Assembly: GCF_001280085.1 (NCBI RefSeq)
Contig: NZ_LGED01000235.1
Span: 14,042 to 78,041, forward strand
DNA: 64,000 nt
Reading direction: 5' to 3'
Source: Saccharothrix sp. NRRL B-16348
Lineage (GTDB): Bacteria > Actinomycetota > Actinomycetes > Mycobacteriales > Pseudonocardiaceae
Position numbers and translations under genes: made by a program. Under the pieces are notes generated by a model, which saw only the letters and a program-made list of their open reading frames with translations, was not told where the DNA came from and ran no database searches. The stretch's first letter is position 1. Each line of letters begins with the position of its first letter. Of the stretch, positions 51,370 through 60,225 are shown piece after piece.

Positions 51370-52917
51370 TCAGCGGACTTCGGGCGCCGGGGTCGCCTCG
51401 AGCGCGCCGTTCTCGCCCAACCGCCACACCACCTTGGCCGGGCGCGCCTCGTTCTCCTGCGGCGCGGGCTGCGCCGGTGCGGGTGTCGCGTGGCGGGGCC
51501 ACTCGTCGTCTTCCGGCGCGGGCTGCCCGCCGATGACGCCGGAGTCGCCGACGATGACGTCCTGGTCACCGGCCGCGAACGTGTCGCCGTCGGCGTTGAC
51601 CTCGTAGCGGCGCTCGTGGTCGGTGTCGTCGGCGCCCTGCCCCCGGCCGGCGCCGGGCATGGCCATCGGCATGAACGGCACACCGGTCGACGAGGCGGTG
51701 CCGGTGGCGGAGGTGGCCGGTCGGCCCGCGGTCGTCTCCTTCGGCGCGACCGCGAAGGTGGAGCCGCCCGGCGCCAGGCGACTCGGCGGCCGGACGCCCG
51801 ACGTGCCGGTGTTCGACACCGCACCGGCCATCGGGGCCACACCGCCGAGCGGGATCCCACCCGAGGCGCCGGTCGAAGGGCTGCTGGTCGACGGCGTGCC
51901 GATGCTCGGCGTGGCCGGCGAGGACGGCGCGGCGACGGCGGTCGTGGCGCCCGCCGGGAGCGAGCGGTCCTGGTCGGTGCCGCCGGTCGTCGTGCCGGTC
52001 GGGTCGGTCGCGCCGGACGTCGCCTGCCCGGCGTCGGTCGACTCGGCGGTGCCTTCGGTCGCCGGGTCGCCGGTCGCCGCGGGTTGGCCCTGCCCGGTGG
52101 CCGTCTTCTCGCCCGGTTCGAGGGACTTCGCCGCGTCGCCGCCGGTCGGCGCCGCGTCGCCGCCGCTGCCCTGCGCCAGCTTGGCCAGCTTCTGCAGGAG
52201 TTGGGCGACCGCGTCCACGATGGTCAGCACCATGGTGACGAGCTTCATCAGGTTCTCGGCGTTGGCCAGCAGGTTCGCCATGACCTCGGCGATCTTCGCG
52301 CCGCACTTGTTGGCGATGACGACGCACTTCGCGATCGCCTCGGCGATGCTCGCGCCCATCGTCAACGGGGCGCGGGCGATGCCGTCCGCCATCACCGGGA
52401 CCATCTCGCCGACGGCCTCGCCGATCAGCCGGATGATCTCGGCGAGCGCCTTGACCACCTCCGTGCCCGCGCCGGAGATCGCGCCGGCGATCGTCTTCGC
52501 CGCCTCGGAGATCGCCGTGATGCCCTCGGCGAACTGGGCGCTGGTGACCCGGTGACCGTCCGCGGCCTCGCCGGTCCACCCGCTGGTCTCGGTGGTGCCG
52601 GTCTGGCGGAACGTGTCGGCGAGCGCGCGGACGTCCGTCGCCGCGGTCGCCATGCCCTGCGCCGGTGCGCTCACCGCGCCCGAGTCGCCGCGGAACTGGT
52701 CGAGCGGCTTCGCCAGGAACGACACGTGCGGGGTCAGCATGCCGACACCCGAGCTGCTCAGCGTGGCCAGCGGGTTGGGCGACGACATGAGCGCGCCGAA
52801 GTCGGCCGGCGCCGGCAGGCCGGCCAGGGGACCGGTGGACCACTCCGAAGAACTCACGGCGTTGGACACCGCGGAGAGCTCGGCCAGCAGCTGGGTCGTC
52901 GTCTTGTCGGTGCTCAT
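51370..52917 (-). CDS. PPE-like ESX substrate with Pro/Thr-rich linker
   Basis: 515 aa; ATG 52917 overlaps the upstream stop (ATGA). The N-terminal about 240 residues are helical with a SGWTGEAADGHR turn (WxG) and repeated amphipathic helices (IIRLIGEAVGEMVPVMADGI, IAEVMANLLANAENLMKLV). Then come about 200 residues of Thr/Pro/Gly/Ala-rich low complexity, and a tail FMPMAMPGAGRGQG followed by DDTDHERRYEV. The layout matches actinobacterial PPE-like type VII substrates. The FMPM...DxxHxR tail recurs in the 381-aa protein at 54870-56015. Function beyond secretion is unknown. Confidence 0.82.
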   Translation of the reverse strand: MSTDKTTTQLLAELSAVSNAVSSSEWSTGPLAGLPAPADFGALMSSPNPLATLSSSGVGMLTPHVSFLAKPLDQFRGDSGAVSAPAQGMATAATDVRALADTFRQTGTTETSGWTGEAADGHRVTSAQFAEGITAISEAAKTIAGAISGAGTEVVKALAEIIRLIGEAVGEMVPVMADGIARAPLTMGASIAEAIAKCVVIANKCGAKIAEVMANLLANAENLMKLVTMVLTIVDAVAQLLQKLAKLAQGSGGDAAPTGGDAAKSLEPGEKTATGQGQPAATGDPATEGTAESTDAGQATSGATDPTGTTTGGTDQDRSLPAGATTAVAAPSSPATPSIGTPSTSSPSTGASGGIPLGGVAPMAGAVSNTGTSGVRPPSRLAPGGSTFAVAPKETTAGRPATSATGTASSTGVPFMPMAMPGAGRGQGADDTDHERRYEVNADGDTFAAGDQDVIVGDSGVIGGQPAPEDDEWPRHATPAPAQPAPQENEARPAKVVWRLGENGALEATPAPEVR

Positions 52918-53219
52918 CGGTGGTACTCCCGGACGAGGTGGTCGGCGGAGGTCTCGTCGGTCTGCTGGTAGCCGTCGGCGGAGCGGCGGATCGCGACGCT
53001 CATCGTGTCCACGGCGGCGGACACGTCGCTGATCGCGGCGTTCGCCTGCCCGACGGCGCCGGACAGCCCGGCGGTGAGGAACTGGGTGAACGTGCCGAGC
53101 GCGCCGTCGGCCATGCGGTCGGGCGCCCGGTCGGACACCCCGTTCAGCTGGTCGGCGATGCTGGCGACCGTGTTGGCGTGCCAGCGCAGCTGCTCGACAT
53201 CGACGTCGAAGCCACTCAT
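52914..53219 (-). CDS. WXG100/ESX-type small secreted protein
   Basis: 101 aa from ATG 53219, which overlaps the YbaB stop. Two helices: VDVEQLRWHANTVASIADQL and the C-terminal ISDVSAAVDTMSVAIRRSAD, ending YQQTDETSADHLVREYHR. The final Y-x3-D/E pattern resembles the type VII export signal (YxxxD/E): YQQTDE fits. Length and architecture are those of ESX proteins that pair with the adjacent PPE-like protein, and the 4-base overlap with that gene supports equal production of the two. Confidence 0.85.
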   Translation of the reverse strand: MSGFDVDVEQLRWHANTVASIADQLNGVSDRAPDRMADGALGTFTQFLTAGLSGAVGQANAAISDVSAAVDTMSVAIRRSADGYQQTDETSADHLVREYHR

Positions 53220-53641
53220 TCCCCTCGTACCTCCGGGTTCTCGAAGTAGTCGTCCTCGTCGGCGGACCGGCGGGTGCGGCGGCTGCCGGCGGGCGTGGCG
53301 TCCGCCGGCGCGGGCAGGTGGGCCTTGACCATGTCGAGCGCCGCGCTCGGGCCCACGAAGTCGGTCATGATCTCGGTGATCTGCCCGGCCGCCGACCGCT
53401 GCGCCGCCTTGGCCGTCGCCACGATCAGGTTGGCCAGCGCGTCCGGTTCGAGCGCGCGGGCCTGCGCGGTCAGCCGGAGCCGCTCCAACGCGCCGCCCAC
53501 GCCGACCCACGCCTCGACCTCGCCCCGTGGTGCGATGGCGTGCCCGCCGACCTGCCGCAGCCGGGCGTTCGCCCGGACCGCGCCGTCCACCGCGCCGGCC
53601 AACTCCCGTTGGTAGTCGGCCAGCCACTGCTCTGCGCTCAC
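53216..53641 (-). CDS. YbaB/EbfC-family protein of the ESX cluster
   Basis: 141 aa from GTG 53641, overlapping the EspG stop. The core GEVEAWVGVGGALERLRLT, then ALANLIVATAKAAQRSAA, matches the YbaB/EbfC fold, which in other bacteria binds DNA as a dimer. Family members are regularly found inside actinobacterial type VII loci; there a role as chaperone or assembly factor is suspected but not known. The C-terminal 30 residues are Arg/Asp-rich and probably disordered. Confidence 0.85.
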   Translation of the reverse strand: MSAEQWLADYQRELAGAVDGAVRANARLRQVGGHAIAPRGEVEAWVGVGGALERLRLTAQARALEPDALANLIVATAKAAQRSAAGQITEIMTDFVGPSAALDMVKAHLPAPADATPAGSRRTRRSADEDDYFENPEVRGE

Positions 53642-54459
53642 GATGGTTCCTCTCCTGTGCCCGATCCCGCGCCACCCCCGGTGAGCCGGTGGATGAAGCG
53701 GTGGATGTCCTTGGGGTGCAACGGGTTCACGCTCACCCACCCGTTCCTGGCGCGGTCGATCCGCACCCGTCCGGACGGGCTGTCCAACCAGGACAGCTCG
53801 TGGGTGCGCCGGCCGGCGCTGGTCGCGCCGAGCTGCCCCCGACTCGTCACCGTCGGCAACAGGTCGGCCAGCCGGTCCAGCTCGTCCGGGTCACCGCCCC
53901 CGGCCGCGGCCAACGCCCGCAGCCCGTCCCGCGTGACTCCCCCCGGCTCGCCCGCCGCGGCCACGACCCCGGCGTCCAGCGAGATCGGCACCACGAGCGC
54001 GCCGGGCAGCCTCGGCACGTCCCGGTGCAGCTCGTCGGCCAGTTCGTCCCAGGCGAGCCGGGTGACCGCGACCCGGTTGGCGTGGCCGCGGGTCAGCGGC
54101 TGCCGGCACACCAGCGCCGCCGAGCCGTGCCGCAGCGCCAGCACGCCGACCGGGCCGCCCTCGAGCCCGGTCAGCACCAGGTCGACGGTGCTCCGCCGGG
54201 CGCGCAGGGCGGTCACGAGTTCGGCCGCCGGGCCGGTCGGCCCGGTGTCGTCGGCTAGGCCGCGCGCGGCCAGCGTCGCGCCCGCCATGGCCAGCACCGC
54301 CGCGCGTTCGGCGCCCGTCCGCCCGTAGGACGGCACCCGCACCGGGTACGGCATCCGCACCCCGGCGTGCGTGGTCAGCAGGTCGAGTTCGGCGAGTCCG
54401 AAGTGGACGGTGCGGTGGTCGCTCGCGGCCTCGCCGACCGGGTGCTCGGTGGCGATCAC
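53638..54459 (-). CDS. espG: EspG-family ESX secretion chaperone
   Basis: 273 aa from GTG 54459, overlapping the stop of the upstream gene. Signatures: FGLAELDLLTTHAGVRMPYP near the N-terminus (EspG proteins have a similar L..H.G.....P segment), central EGGPVGVLALRHGSAALVCR, and C-terminal RGQLGATSAGRRTHELSWLD, then SGRVRIDRARNGWVSVNPL. EspG binds PPE proteins in the cytosol and keeps them soluble for the ESX secretion ATPase. Its presence marks the neighbouring PPE-like proteins as genuine type VII substrates, though the machinery itself is not in the window. Confidence 0.88.
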   Translation of the reverse strand: MIATEHPVGEAASDHRTVHFGLAELDLLTTHAGVRMPYPVRVPSYGRTGAERAAVLAMAGATLAARGLADDTGPTGPAAELVTALRARRSTVDLVLTGLEGGPVGVLALRHGSAALVCRQPLTRGHANRVAVTRLAWDELADELHRDVPRLPGALVVPISLDAGVVAAAGEPGGVTRDGLRALAAAGGGDPDELDRLADLLPTVTSRGQLGATSAGRRTHELSWLDSPSGRVRIDRARNGWVSVNPLHPKDIHRFIHRLTGGGAGSGTGEEPS

Positions 54460-54833
54460 CGGAGCAACTTCCCCGCCACGCCCGTGGCCGTGTCGAGCAC
54501 GGTCGACGCGGTGTCCAGTGTGGACGACACGGCCTGGTCGAGGTCGACGTAGCCGGTCAGCACCGAGACCAGCGACCGGTGGTAGTCCCGCAGTCGGGTC
54601 TCCGCGGCGCCCAGCTCGCCGGTCAGCCCGGCCTCGCCCGCGGTGGCGCGCAAGCGGTCCGCCAGCACCAGCGCGAACGGCGAGGTGCCGAGCTGCGGCG
54701 GCCGTTCCCCGAGCCGTTCGGCCGAGGCCAGCAGCTCGCCGATCGCGTCCGCGACCTCACCCAGTGTCTTGACCAACGCGTTCAGCTCCTCGGGCGCGAC
54801 CGCGTAGCCGCGCCCTGATCCCTCGTCTGGCAT
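54456..54833 (-). CDS. Small ESX-type helical protein
   Basis: 125 aa. Helices: APEELNALVKTLGEVADAIG, FALVLADRLRATAGEAG and LRDYHRSLVSVLTGYVDLDQ. Gly/Pro-containing turn at GERPPQLGTSP. No W-x-G, but the size and position directly before espG fit the PE/ESX partner class. First gene of a chain of five genes linked by 4-base overlaps (this one, espG, ybaB, the 101-aa gene, the PPE-like gene). Confidence 0.78.
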   Translation of the reverse strand: MPDEGSGRGYAVAPEELNALVKTLGEVADAIGELLASAERLGERPPQLGTSPFALVLADRLRATAGEAGLTGELGAAETRLRDYHRSLVSVLTGYVDLDQAVSSTLDTASTVLDTATGVAGKLLR

Positions 54834-54869
54834 GTCGTCTCCCCTGTCGGTGTGCGGGCGGCTCGCCGG

Positions 54870-56015
54870 TCATTCCCCGATGACCGGTTTGCTGGGGATC
54901 CGGTCGTCGTCGAACAGCCCTTTCACGACGTTCGGCTGCTGCCGCTTGTGCTCCTTGTCCCCGTCCGCCCTCGTCATCGGGGTCATGAACGGCGCGAACC
55001 CCGTGCCGCCTGCACCGCCCTGCACCCGCCCGGACGCCTGGAGCTGGTTCATCGCGGCGTGCAGCACGGACGCGCCTGCGCCGGGCTGGAGCGGGGGCCT
55101 GCCGGCCGCGCCACCCGGTTCGGGCGCGCCGCCGTGGGTCAGCTGGGACCACGGCACACCGGTGCCCCCGCCACCACCTCCCGGCACGCCCGGCCCGACA
55201 CCGCCCGAGGTGACGCCGGCCGTGGTCGTCAAACCCGACAGGTCCGGGTCACCCGCCCCGGCCTCGACCGGCGGCGCGATCAGCGCATCGCTGCCGTGCA
55301 GGCTCGACTCGTAACCGCTCATGACCTCCTCCGCCCGCGACTTGGCGGCGCCGGAGAAGAAGTCGGTGCCGAACATGCTCGTGCCACCGGTGAACACCGC
55401 CCCGACCGCGAACACCACACCGTCGCCTCCGGCGGCCCCGCTCGGCGGGCTCTCGGCGTCGGAACCACCGCTCGTCGCGGTGAGCGCCGGCCGTCCGGGC
55501 GGAGGCGGCATGGTGTTCCTGGCCAGCGCGAGCGCGTCCGCAGAGTCCTGGGCGGCCTGCCGGACCCGCCGGGCCCGCGCGCCGATGGCGCCGACCAGCT
55601 CGGCCAGCTGATCGATCCGCTCGGTCGCCCGTTCGGCGGCCCTCCCCTGCCAGTTCGCGGTGAGCGCCGCGCGCTGCTCGCGCAACGTGTCGGCGTGACC
55701 GGTCAGCGCGTCGGCGTGCCTGCCCCACTCGGCGGCGACCTCGCTGACGTCCCCGACGTCCGCCTGCTCCCGCACCATCTCGTACAGCTCTTCGTGGCTG
55801 TACGCCGCGAAGTTGGTCGGCCCGGACGAGGCAACCTGATCCGCCCCGGTCGGGCCGGCCGGCTGCCCGGCGCCGGTCAACGCGGCGTTCAACGCGGCGA
55901 CCACCGCCTGCCCGGCGACGTCGATCTCCGTCAGCACCGCCGTGATGGCGTCGGCCATCTCCGCCACCCCCGCGGAGACCGCGCCGGCCATCGCCGCGAC
56001 CGGGTCGTCGATCAT
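54870..56015 (-). CDS. PPE-like ESX substrate, first gene of the cluster
   Basis: 381 aa. The N-terminal 180 residues are helical with the turn ANWQGRAAERATERIDQL (WxG). A Gly/Pro/Ser-rich linker follows, and the C-terminal tail is FAPFMTPMTRADGDKEHKRQ followed by an acidic segment (GLFDDDRIP). The tail parallels that of the 515-aa protein. It is divergent from the small membrane protein gene at 56231; the 215-base gap between them should hold the promoter of the whole minus-strand cluster, but I see no clear hexamers in it. Confidence 0.82.
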   Translation of the reverse strand: MIDDPVAAMAGAVSAGVAEMADAITAVLTEIDVAGQAVVAALNAALTGAGQPAGPTGADQVASSGPTNFAAYSHEELYEMVREQADVGDVSEVAAEWGRHADALTGHADTLREQRAALTANWQGRAAERATERIDQLAELVGAIGARARRVRQAAQDSADALALARNTMPPPPGRPALTATSGGSDAESPPSGAAGGDGVVFAVGAVFTGGTSMFGTDFFSGAAKSRAEEVMSGYESSLHGSDALIAPPVEAGAGDPDLSGLTTTAGVTSGGVGPGVPGGGGGGTGVPWSQLTHGGAPEPGGAAGRPPLQPGAGASVLHAAMNQLQASGRVQGGAGGTGFAPFMTPMTRADGDKEHKRQQPNVVKGLFDDDRIPSKPVIGE

Positions 56016-56230
56016 TCCTGCGCTCCCACCAGTTCGTCAGTGCTTGTGGCCACCGATGCTCGGCTCCCCGGTGCGGCCATCACCAGGCCACCACGAGGCC
56101 ATCGACCGGCCATCCATGTCCGGTGCCGCTGACCTGCGTAAACCGCCTCCCGGGCACCCGTCCGCAGGACGTCAGCGCGTCGGGCTGACGAGTGCCCTCG
56201 ACCGCGGGGTCGGTGTGGGATCCTGTCCGC

Positions 56231-56563
56231 ATGGCAGTCGGCCGCGTCGTCTTGGTCATCACGCTCCTCTTGGTCGCGGCGTTGGGTGCCTGGTTCGCGG
56301 TGGTGCGGTGGGAGGACGCGAACAAGGTCGCCACGGCCGCGTCGGCGTTGGGTGCGGTGGCGGCGGTGGGTGTGGCGGTGTGGGCGGCGATGCGCTCGCC
56401 ACGGCCAGGGGGCCGGGTGCGGGTCCGCGGCACCGGTTCGGCGGTGGCGCGGGGCGGGGGCTCCGCCAACACCGGCGTGATCGGCGGCGGCACCGCGCAG
56501 GTGCGGAACACCGGGGATGCCGAGGCCGACGGGGGCGACGCCAACACCGGCGTCCGGATGTGA
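56231..56563 (+). CDS. Small two-TM protein with NTG-rich C-terminal motif
   Basis: 110 aa from ATG 56231; an upstream in-frame ATG at 56192 is possible but precedes a natural signal-anchor start. Two hydrophobic segments (VVLVITLLLVAALGAWFAVV and ATAASALGAVAAVGVAVWAA) are followed by a soluble tail rich in TG and NTG turns: TGSAVARGGGSANTGVIGGG, then NTGDAEADGGDANTG. The tail resembles the N-terminus of the next gene's product. The stop is only 4 bases before the next start, so the two are almost certainly cotranscribed. Likely a membrane anchor or sensor partner of the NTPase; inference. Confidence 0.78.
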   Translation: MAVGRVVLVITLLLVAALGAWFAVVRWEDANKVATAASALGAVAAVGVAVWAAMRSPRPGGRVRVRGTGSAVARGGGSANTGVIGGGTAQVRNTGDAEADGGDANTGVRM

Positions 56564-56567
56564 GCCG

Positions 56568-59546
56568 GTGGACCTGAGGAAGACGGGTGCCGCCGAGGCC
56601 ACGGCCGGCGGGATCGCCAACACCGGCTACATCGGCGAGATCAACCTGTCGACCGGCGCCCCGGTGCGGACCCGTTATCTCCGGCAGGTCGCGCGCATCG
56701 CGCCCCCGGCGCTGGTCGGGCGGGACGCGGAGCTGGCCGAGCTGGCCCGGTTCTGCACCGGGCCCGAGCACGCGGGCCGGTACGCGTGGTGGCGGGCCGG
56801 GGCGTGGGCGGGGAAGTCGGCGTTGATGTCGTGGTTCGCGCTGCACCCGCCGCCGGGTGTCCGGGTCGTGTCGTTCTTCGTCACCGCGCGGCTGGCCGGT
56901 CAGGACCACCGGGGCGCGTTCATCGAGAACGTGCTGGAGCAGCTCGCCACCCTGCTGGGGACGCCGCTGCCGCCGCTGTTGACCGAGTCCACGTCCGAGT
57001 CGCACCTGTTGGGGATGCTGGACGAGGCCGCGGAGGCGTGTGAGCAGCGGGGGGAGCGGCTGGTGCTGCTGGTCGACGGGTTGGACGAGGACCGCGGGGT
57101 GACCGTCGAGCCGGACGACTACAGCATCGCCGGTCTGCTGCCGCACGTCCCCCGCGCCGGGATGCGCGTGGTGGTGTCCGGACGGCTGAACCCGCCGGTG
57201 CCCGGCGACGTGCCGGACTCGCACCCGTTGCGCGACCCGGCGATCGTCCGCCACCTCGCGGTCTCGCCGTCGGCGACCGCGTTGCGCTCGGAGATGCAAC
57301 GCGAGTTGCGCAAGCTGCTGCGCGGCCCGCAACTGCCGCTCGTCGGGCTGCTCACCGCTGCGGGCGGCGGGTTGACCGCCCGTGACCTGGCCGAACTCAC
57401 CGGCGGCAACGTCCGGGCCATCGCCGACGACCTCGGCACGGTCGCCGGCCGCAGCTTCGCGTTGCGCAATTCGACGTGGCGCTCGGCGGAGACCTACCTC
57501 CTCGGGCACGAGGAGCTGCACGCCATGGCGACGGACTACCTCGGCGACGCGCTCGCCGACCACCGCGAACGCCTGCACGAGTGGGCGGAGGACTACCGGG
57601 ACCGAGGTTGGCCCGAGTCCACCCCGGAGTACCTGTTGCGCGGCTACTTCCGGGTGCTGGACGCGACCGGCGACTTCCACCGGATGGTCGCGTGCGCGAC
57701 CGATTCGAACCGGGCGGACCGGATGCTCGAAGTGTCGGGTGCCGACCAAGCGGCGTTGGCAGAGATCACCGCGGTCGAGGACGCGCTGCTGTCCCGACCC
57801 GAGCCGGACATCACGACGATGGCACGGCTGGCGGTGCACCGGGAACGGCTCACCGAGCGCAACACGACGATCCCGATCACGTTGCCCGCGGCGTGGGCGC
57901 GGCTCGGGGAGGCGAGTCGGGCCGAGGCGCTCGCCGGGTCCATCAGCGATCCCGGTCGGCAGGCTCAGGCCCTGGCGCTGGTGGCGGAAGCGCTCGCCGA
58001 GACCGGCCGGCTGGAGCACGCCTCCGACGTCGTGGCCCGGGTCGAGGGTCTGGTCCACCTGGTCCAGGAGCCGACGCACCGCGCCACGGCCAACGCCTAC
58101 CTGGTCCGCGCCTTGGTGCCGTTGGGCCGGTTAGATGGCGCCGCGGCGCTGTTCCGGCAGGCCCGCCAGTCGAACGCGCTGGTCACCGCCGCCGAACGGC
58201 TCGTGCCGGCCCTCGTCCACGCGTCCGGGGTCGAGTGGACGAGGCAGTTCGTGGACTCCCTGGACGACAAGAACCGCAAGGTCCACGCCCTCTTGGCCCT
58301 CGCACGGGTCTCGGGCGACGGCGATCCGGTGCGCGCGGTCGTGACCTTGATGAGCACCGGCCACCCGGTGGCCAACCAGGTCGTGACGGTGTCCCGCTTG
58401 GCCGCGACGATCGCGGACCTGCCCCGCCACGAGGCCGACCGGCTCGTCGAGTCGTTGGACCCCAGGCTGGTGAGCCCGGCGGCCATCGCCACCGGACGGG
58501 CGTTGATCGCCGCGTCGGCCGGCGACCCGCAGGCCGCGATGGAGATCGTCCGGGGGCGGAACTTCGAAACCTGCGTCGCCCTGCTGGGCGCGCTGCCGTG
58601 GGAGCCGGACCACGCCGACGTGCTGCTGGGTCGCATCCCGTTGCCGGACGGCGTCGCCCGGGCGACCGGGGCGTTGGCCGCGGCCGTCGCGCGGGCGGGT
58701 GAGCTGGATCGGGCGGTGCGCCTGGCGCTGGAGGCGGGCACGCCGGACGCCTTGATCGACGTGGCGACGAGCGTCGTCGGCTCCGACCCGGCGTTGGCGG
58801 CGGAACTGGTCTCCGCGGCCCAGGACCGGGTGCGGTTGCGGCCCGCTCCGCTCGCGACGGTTGGCACGTGGTGCGCCCTGATGCGAGCCGCGTTCAACTC
58901 GGGCGACACGGCCGTGATCCGCGACATGCGCGCCCGCGCCGACCGGGTGATCGCGGAGATACCGGACGGTCACGTGTTCCCGGACGTGGTCGAACTGGTC
59001 GCGTGGACAGGTCGGACCGCCCAAGCCGAGCGGCTGGCCGAGGCACTCGCCGATCTCGCCGACCGACTGGACGCGCGCAACCTCATCGAGGAGGTGTTCG
59101 GCACGACCGCGTTGGCCACCCGGGACGGCTCCGAGGAGGAGTGGATCGAGGACGCGTTGCGCGGCGTGGACGACGATCAACGGCGGGAGGTCCTCACCAC
59201 TGCCGAGGAGGGCGGGGCCGCGCGCCTGAACCTCCTGATGCACGACGACCACCGACAGGTCCAGGTGCCCGTGATCCTGGCGGACGCGGGGGCGACCGCC
59301 CTCGCCGAAGAGCTGGCCTGGCACGTGCCACAGGTGGACGACCGTGCACGGGTCTGGTCCGCACTGGCCCTGCACACCACCCTCGGCCCCACCGGCCGCC
59401 CGACCGCCTACCTGATGAAGCTCCGCCCGTGGCGCCAAGCCCTGACCGCGATCGCCGCCCACCATCCCACCGCACTGACCGCGATCGCCGCCGAGATCGA
59501 CAGGATCAGAACCCGCTGGCACGGCCTGGCAACCAAAGCCGGCTGA
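56568..59546 (+). CDS. STAND-type P-loop NTPase with helical-repeat C-terminus
   Basis: 992 aa from GTG 56568. The N-terminal 25 residues hold the motif TGAAEATAGGIANTGYIG, matching the tail of the upstream protein. Then ALVGRDAELAELARF, an unusual Walker A AGAWAGKS (Lys83) and Walker B LLVDGLDED (Asp170, Asp173, Glu174), followed by VVVSGR, as in NACHT/STAND ATPases. Residues about 320-420 look like a winged-helix/ARM segment, and 430-990 like TPR/HEAT-type helical repeats that would bind a trigger. Such proteins are often conflict sensors; the effector is not evident. A TTA codon at 58131-58133 could make it depend on the bldA tRNA. Confidence 0.85.
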   Translation: MDLRKTGAAEATAGGIANTGYIGEINLSTGAPVRTRYLRQVARIAPPALVGRDAELAELARFCTGPEHAGRYAWWRAGAWAGKSALMSWFALHPPPGVRVVSFFVTARLAGQDHRGAFIENVLEQLATLLGTPLPPLLTESTSESHLLGMLDEAAEACEQRGERLVLLVDGLDEDRGVTVEPDDYSIAGLLPHVPRAGMRVVVSGRLNPPVPGDVPDSHPLRDPAIVRHLAVSPSATALRSEMQRELRKLLRGPQLPLVGLLTAAGGGLTARDLAELTGGNVRAIADDLGTVAGRSFALRNSTWRSAETYLLGHEELHAMATDYLGDALADHRERLHEWAEDYRDRGWPESTPEYLLRGYFRVLDATGDFHRMVACATDSNRADRMLEVSGADQAALAEITAVEDALLSRPEPDITTMARLAVHRERLTERNTTIPITLPAAWARLGEASRAEALAGSISDPGRQAQALALVAEALAETGRLEHASDVVARVEGLVHLVQEPTHRATANAYLVRALVPLGRLDGAAALFRQARQSNALVTAAERLVPALVHASGVEWTRQFVDSLDDKNRKVHALLALARVSGDGDPVRAVVTLMSTGHPVANQVVTVSRLAATIADLPRHEADRLVESLDPRLVSPAAIATGRALIAASAGDPQAAMEIVRGRNFETCVALLGALPWEPDHADVLLGRIPLPDGVARATGALAAAVARAGELDRAVRLALEAGTPDALIDVATSVVGSDPALAAELVSAAQDRVRLRPAPLATVGTWCALMRAAFNSGDTAVIRDMRARADRVIAEIPDGHVFPDVVELVAWTGRTAQAERLAEALADLADRLDARNLIEEVFGTTALATRDGSEEEWIEDALRGVDDDQRREVLTTAEEGGAARLNLLMHDDHRQVQVPVILADAGATALAEELAWHVPQVDDRARVWSALALHTTLGPTGRPTAYLMKLRPWRQALTAIAAHHPTALTAIAAEIDRIRTRWHGLATKAG

Positions 59547-59564
59547 CACCGTGCCGCTCGAAGG

Positions 59565-60175
59565 TCATCGTCGGGTCTCCTCCACGAGGTGGTTGAACAG
59601 GGTGCTGGTGAGGAACATCGTGTTCACCCGGTTGGTGACGATCGCCTCGCCCAGCGCCGCAGCGTCGAGCACCGCAGTGTTTGGAGGATCCGCGTAGCGG
59701 GCGAGAAGTCGACATAATCGACGCCCCGCACCAGCCGGATCACGGCGCGCTGGTTCACCAGGACACCCTTGGGACGGCCGGTGGTGCCCGAGGTGTACAT
59801 GATGTAGGCGGCGTCCAGCGGCCCGACCTCGGTCTCGATCTCGGATTGCGGCTGCACTTGGTGCGGCTGCGCGGGGTCGAGCACCGGGATGTCCGCGCGG
59901 ACCTGTTCGTCCGACCGCAGCACGGCGAGCACGACGACCAGCAGAGCGCGGTCCTTCTCCAGCATGAACGCCACTCGGCTGCCCCGTCTCACCCCGCGCT
60001 CGCGCAAGACGGCCGCGAGGTGCCGCGAGCGCTCGTCCAACTCGCGGTACTGGTCCATCTCGGCGTCGACCAACATCCGGACTTCCCGCACCGGCGTGTC
60101 GGGGCGGTCGGCGAGCACCTCGAGGACGTTCGCGATGTGCCCGAGCATCCGATCCACGAACGCCACATCGTGCAC
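59565..60175 (-). pseudogene. Decayed NRPS fragment (C-domain tail plus A-domain pieces)
   Basis: The longest piece (60175-59624) reads the tail of a condensation domain (FVDRMLGHIANVLEVLADRP), jumps to YRELDERSRHLAAVLRERGV and the A2 region, loses the segment before A3, shows an intact AYIMYTSGTTGRPKGVLV, and breaks after ATRILQT, where the A4 region is missing. Another frame (to 59565) continues with GEAIVTNRVNTMFLTSTLFN. At least three deletions and one frameshift make it non-functional. Its TSGTTG type differs from the TSGSTG domains of the intact synthetases. It is a relic of another peptide cluster next to transposase debris. Confidence 0.85.
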
Positions 60176-60225
60176 ATGAACGTGGGCATCGATGTGCAGG
60201 ACGTTCTCTGCTGCGCCTGCTGCCC

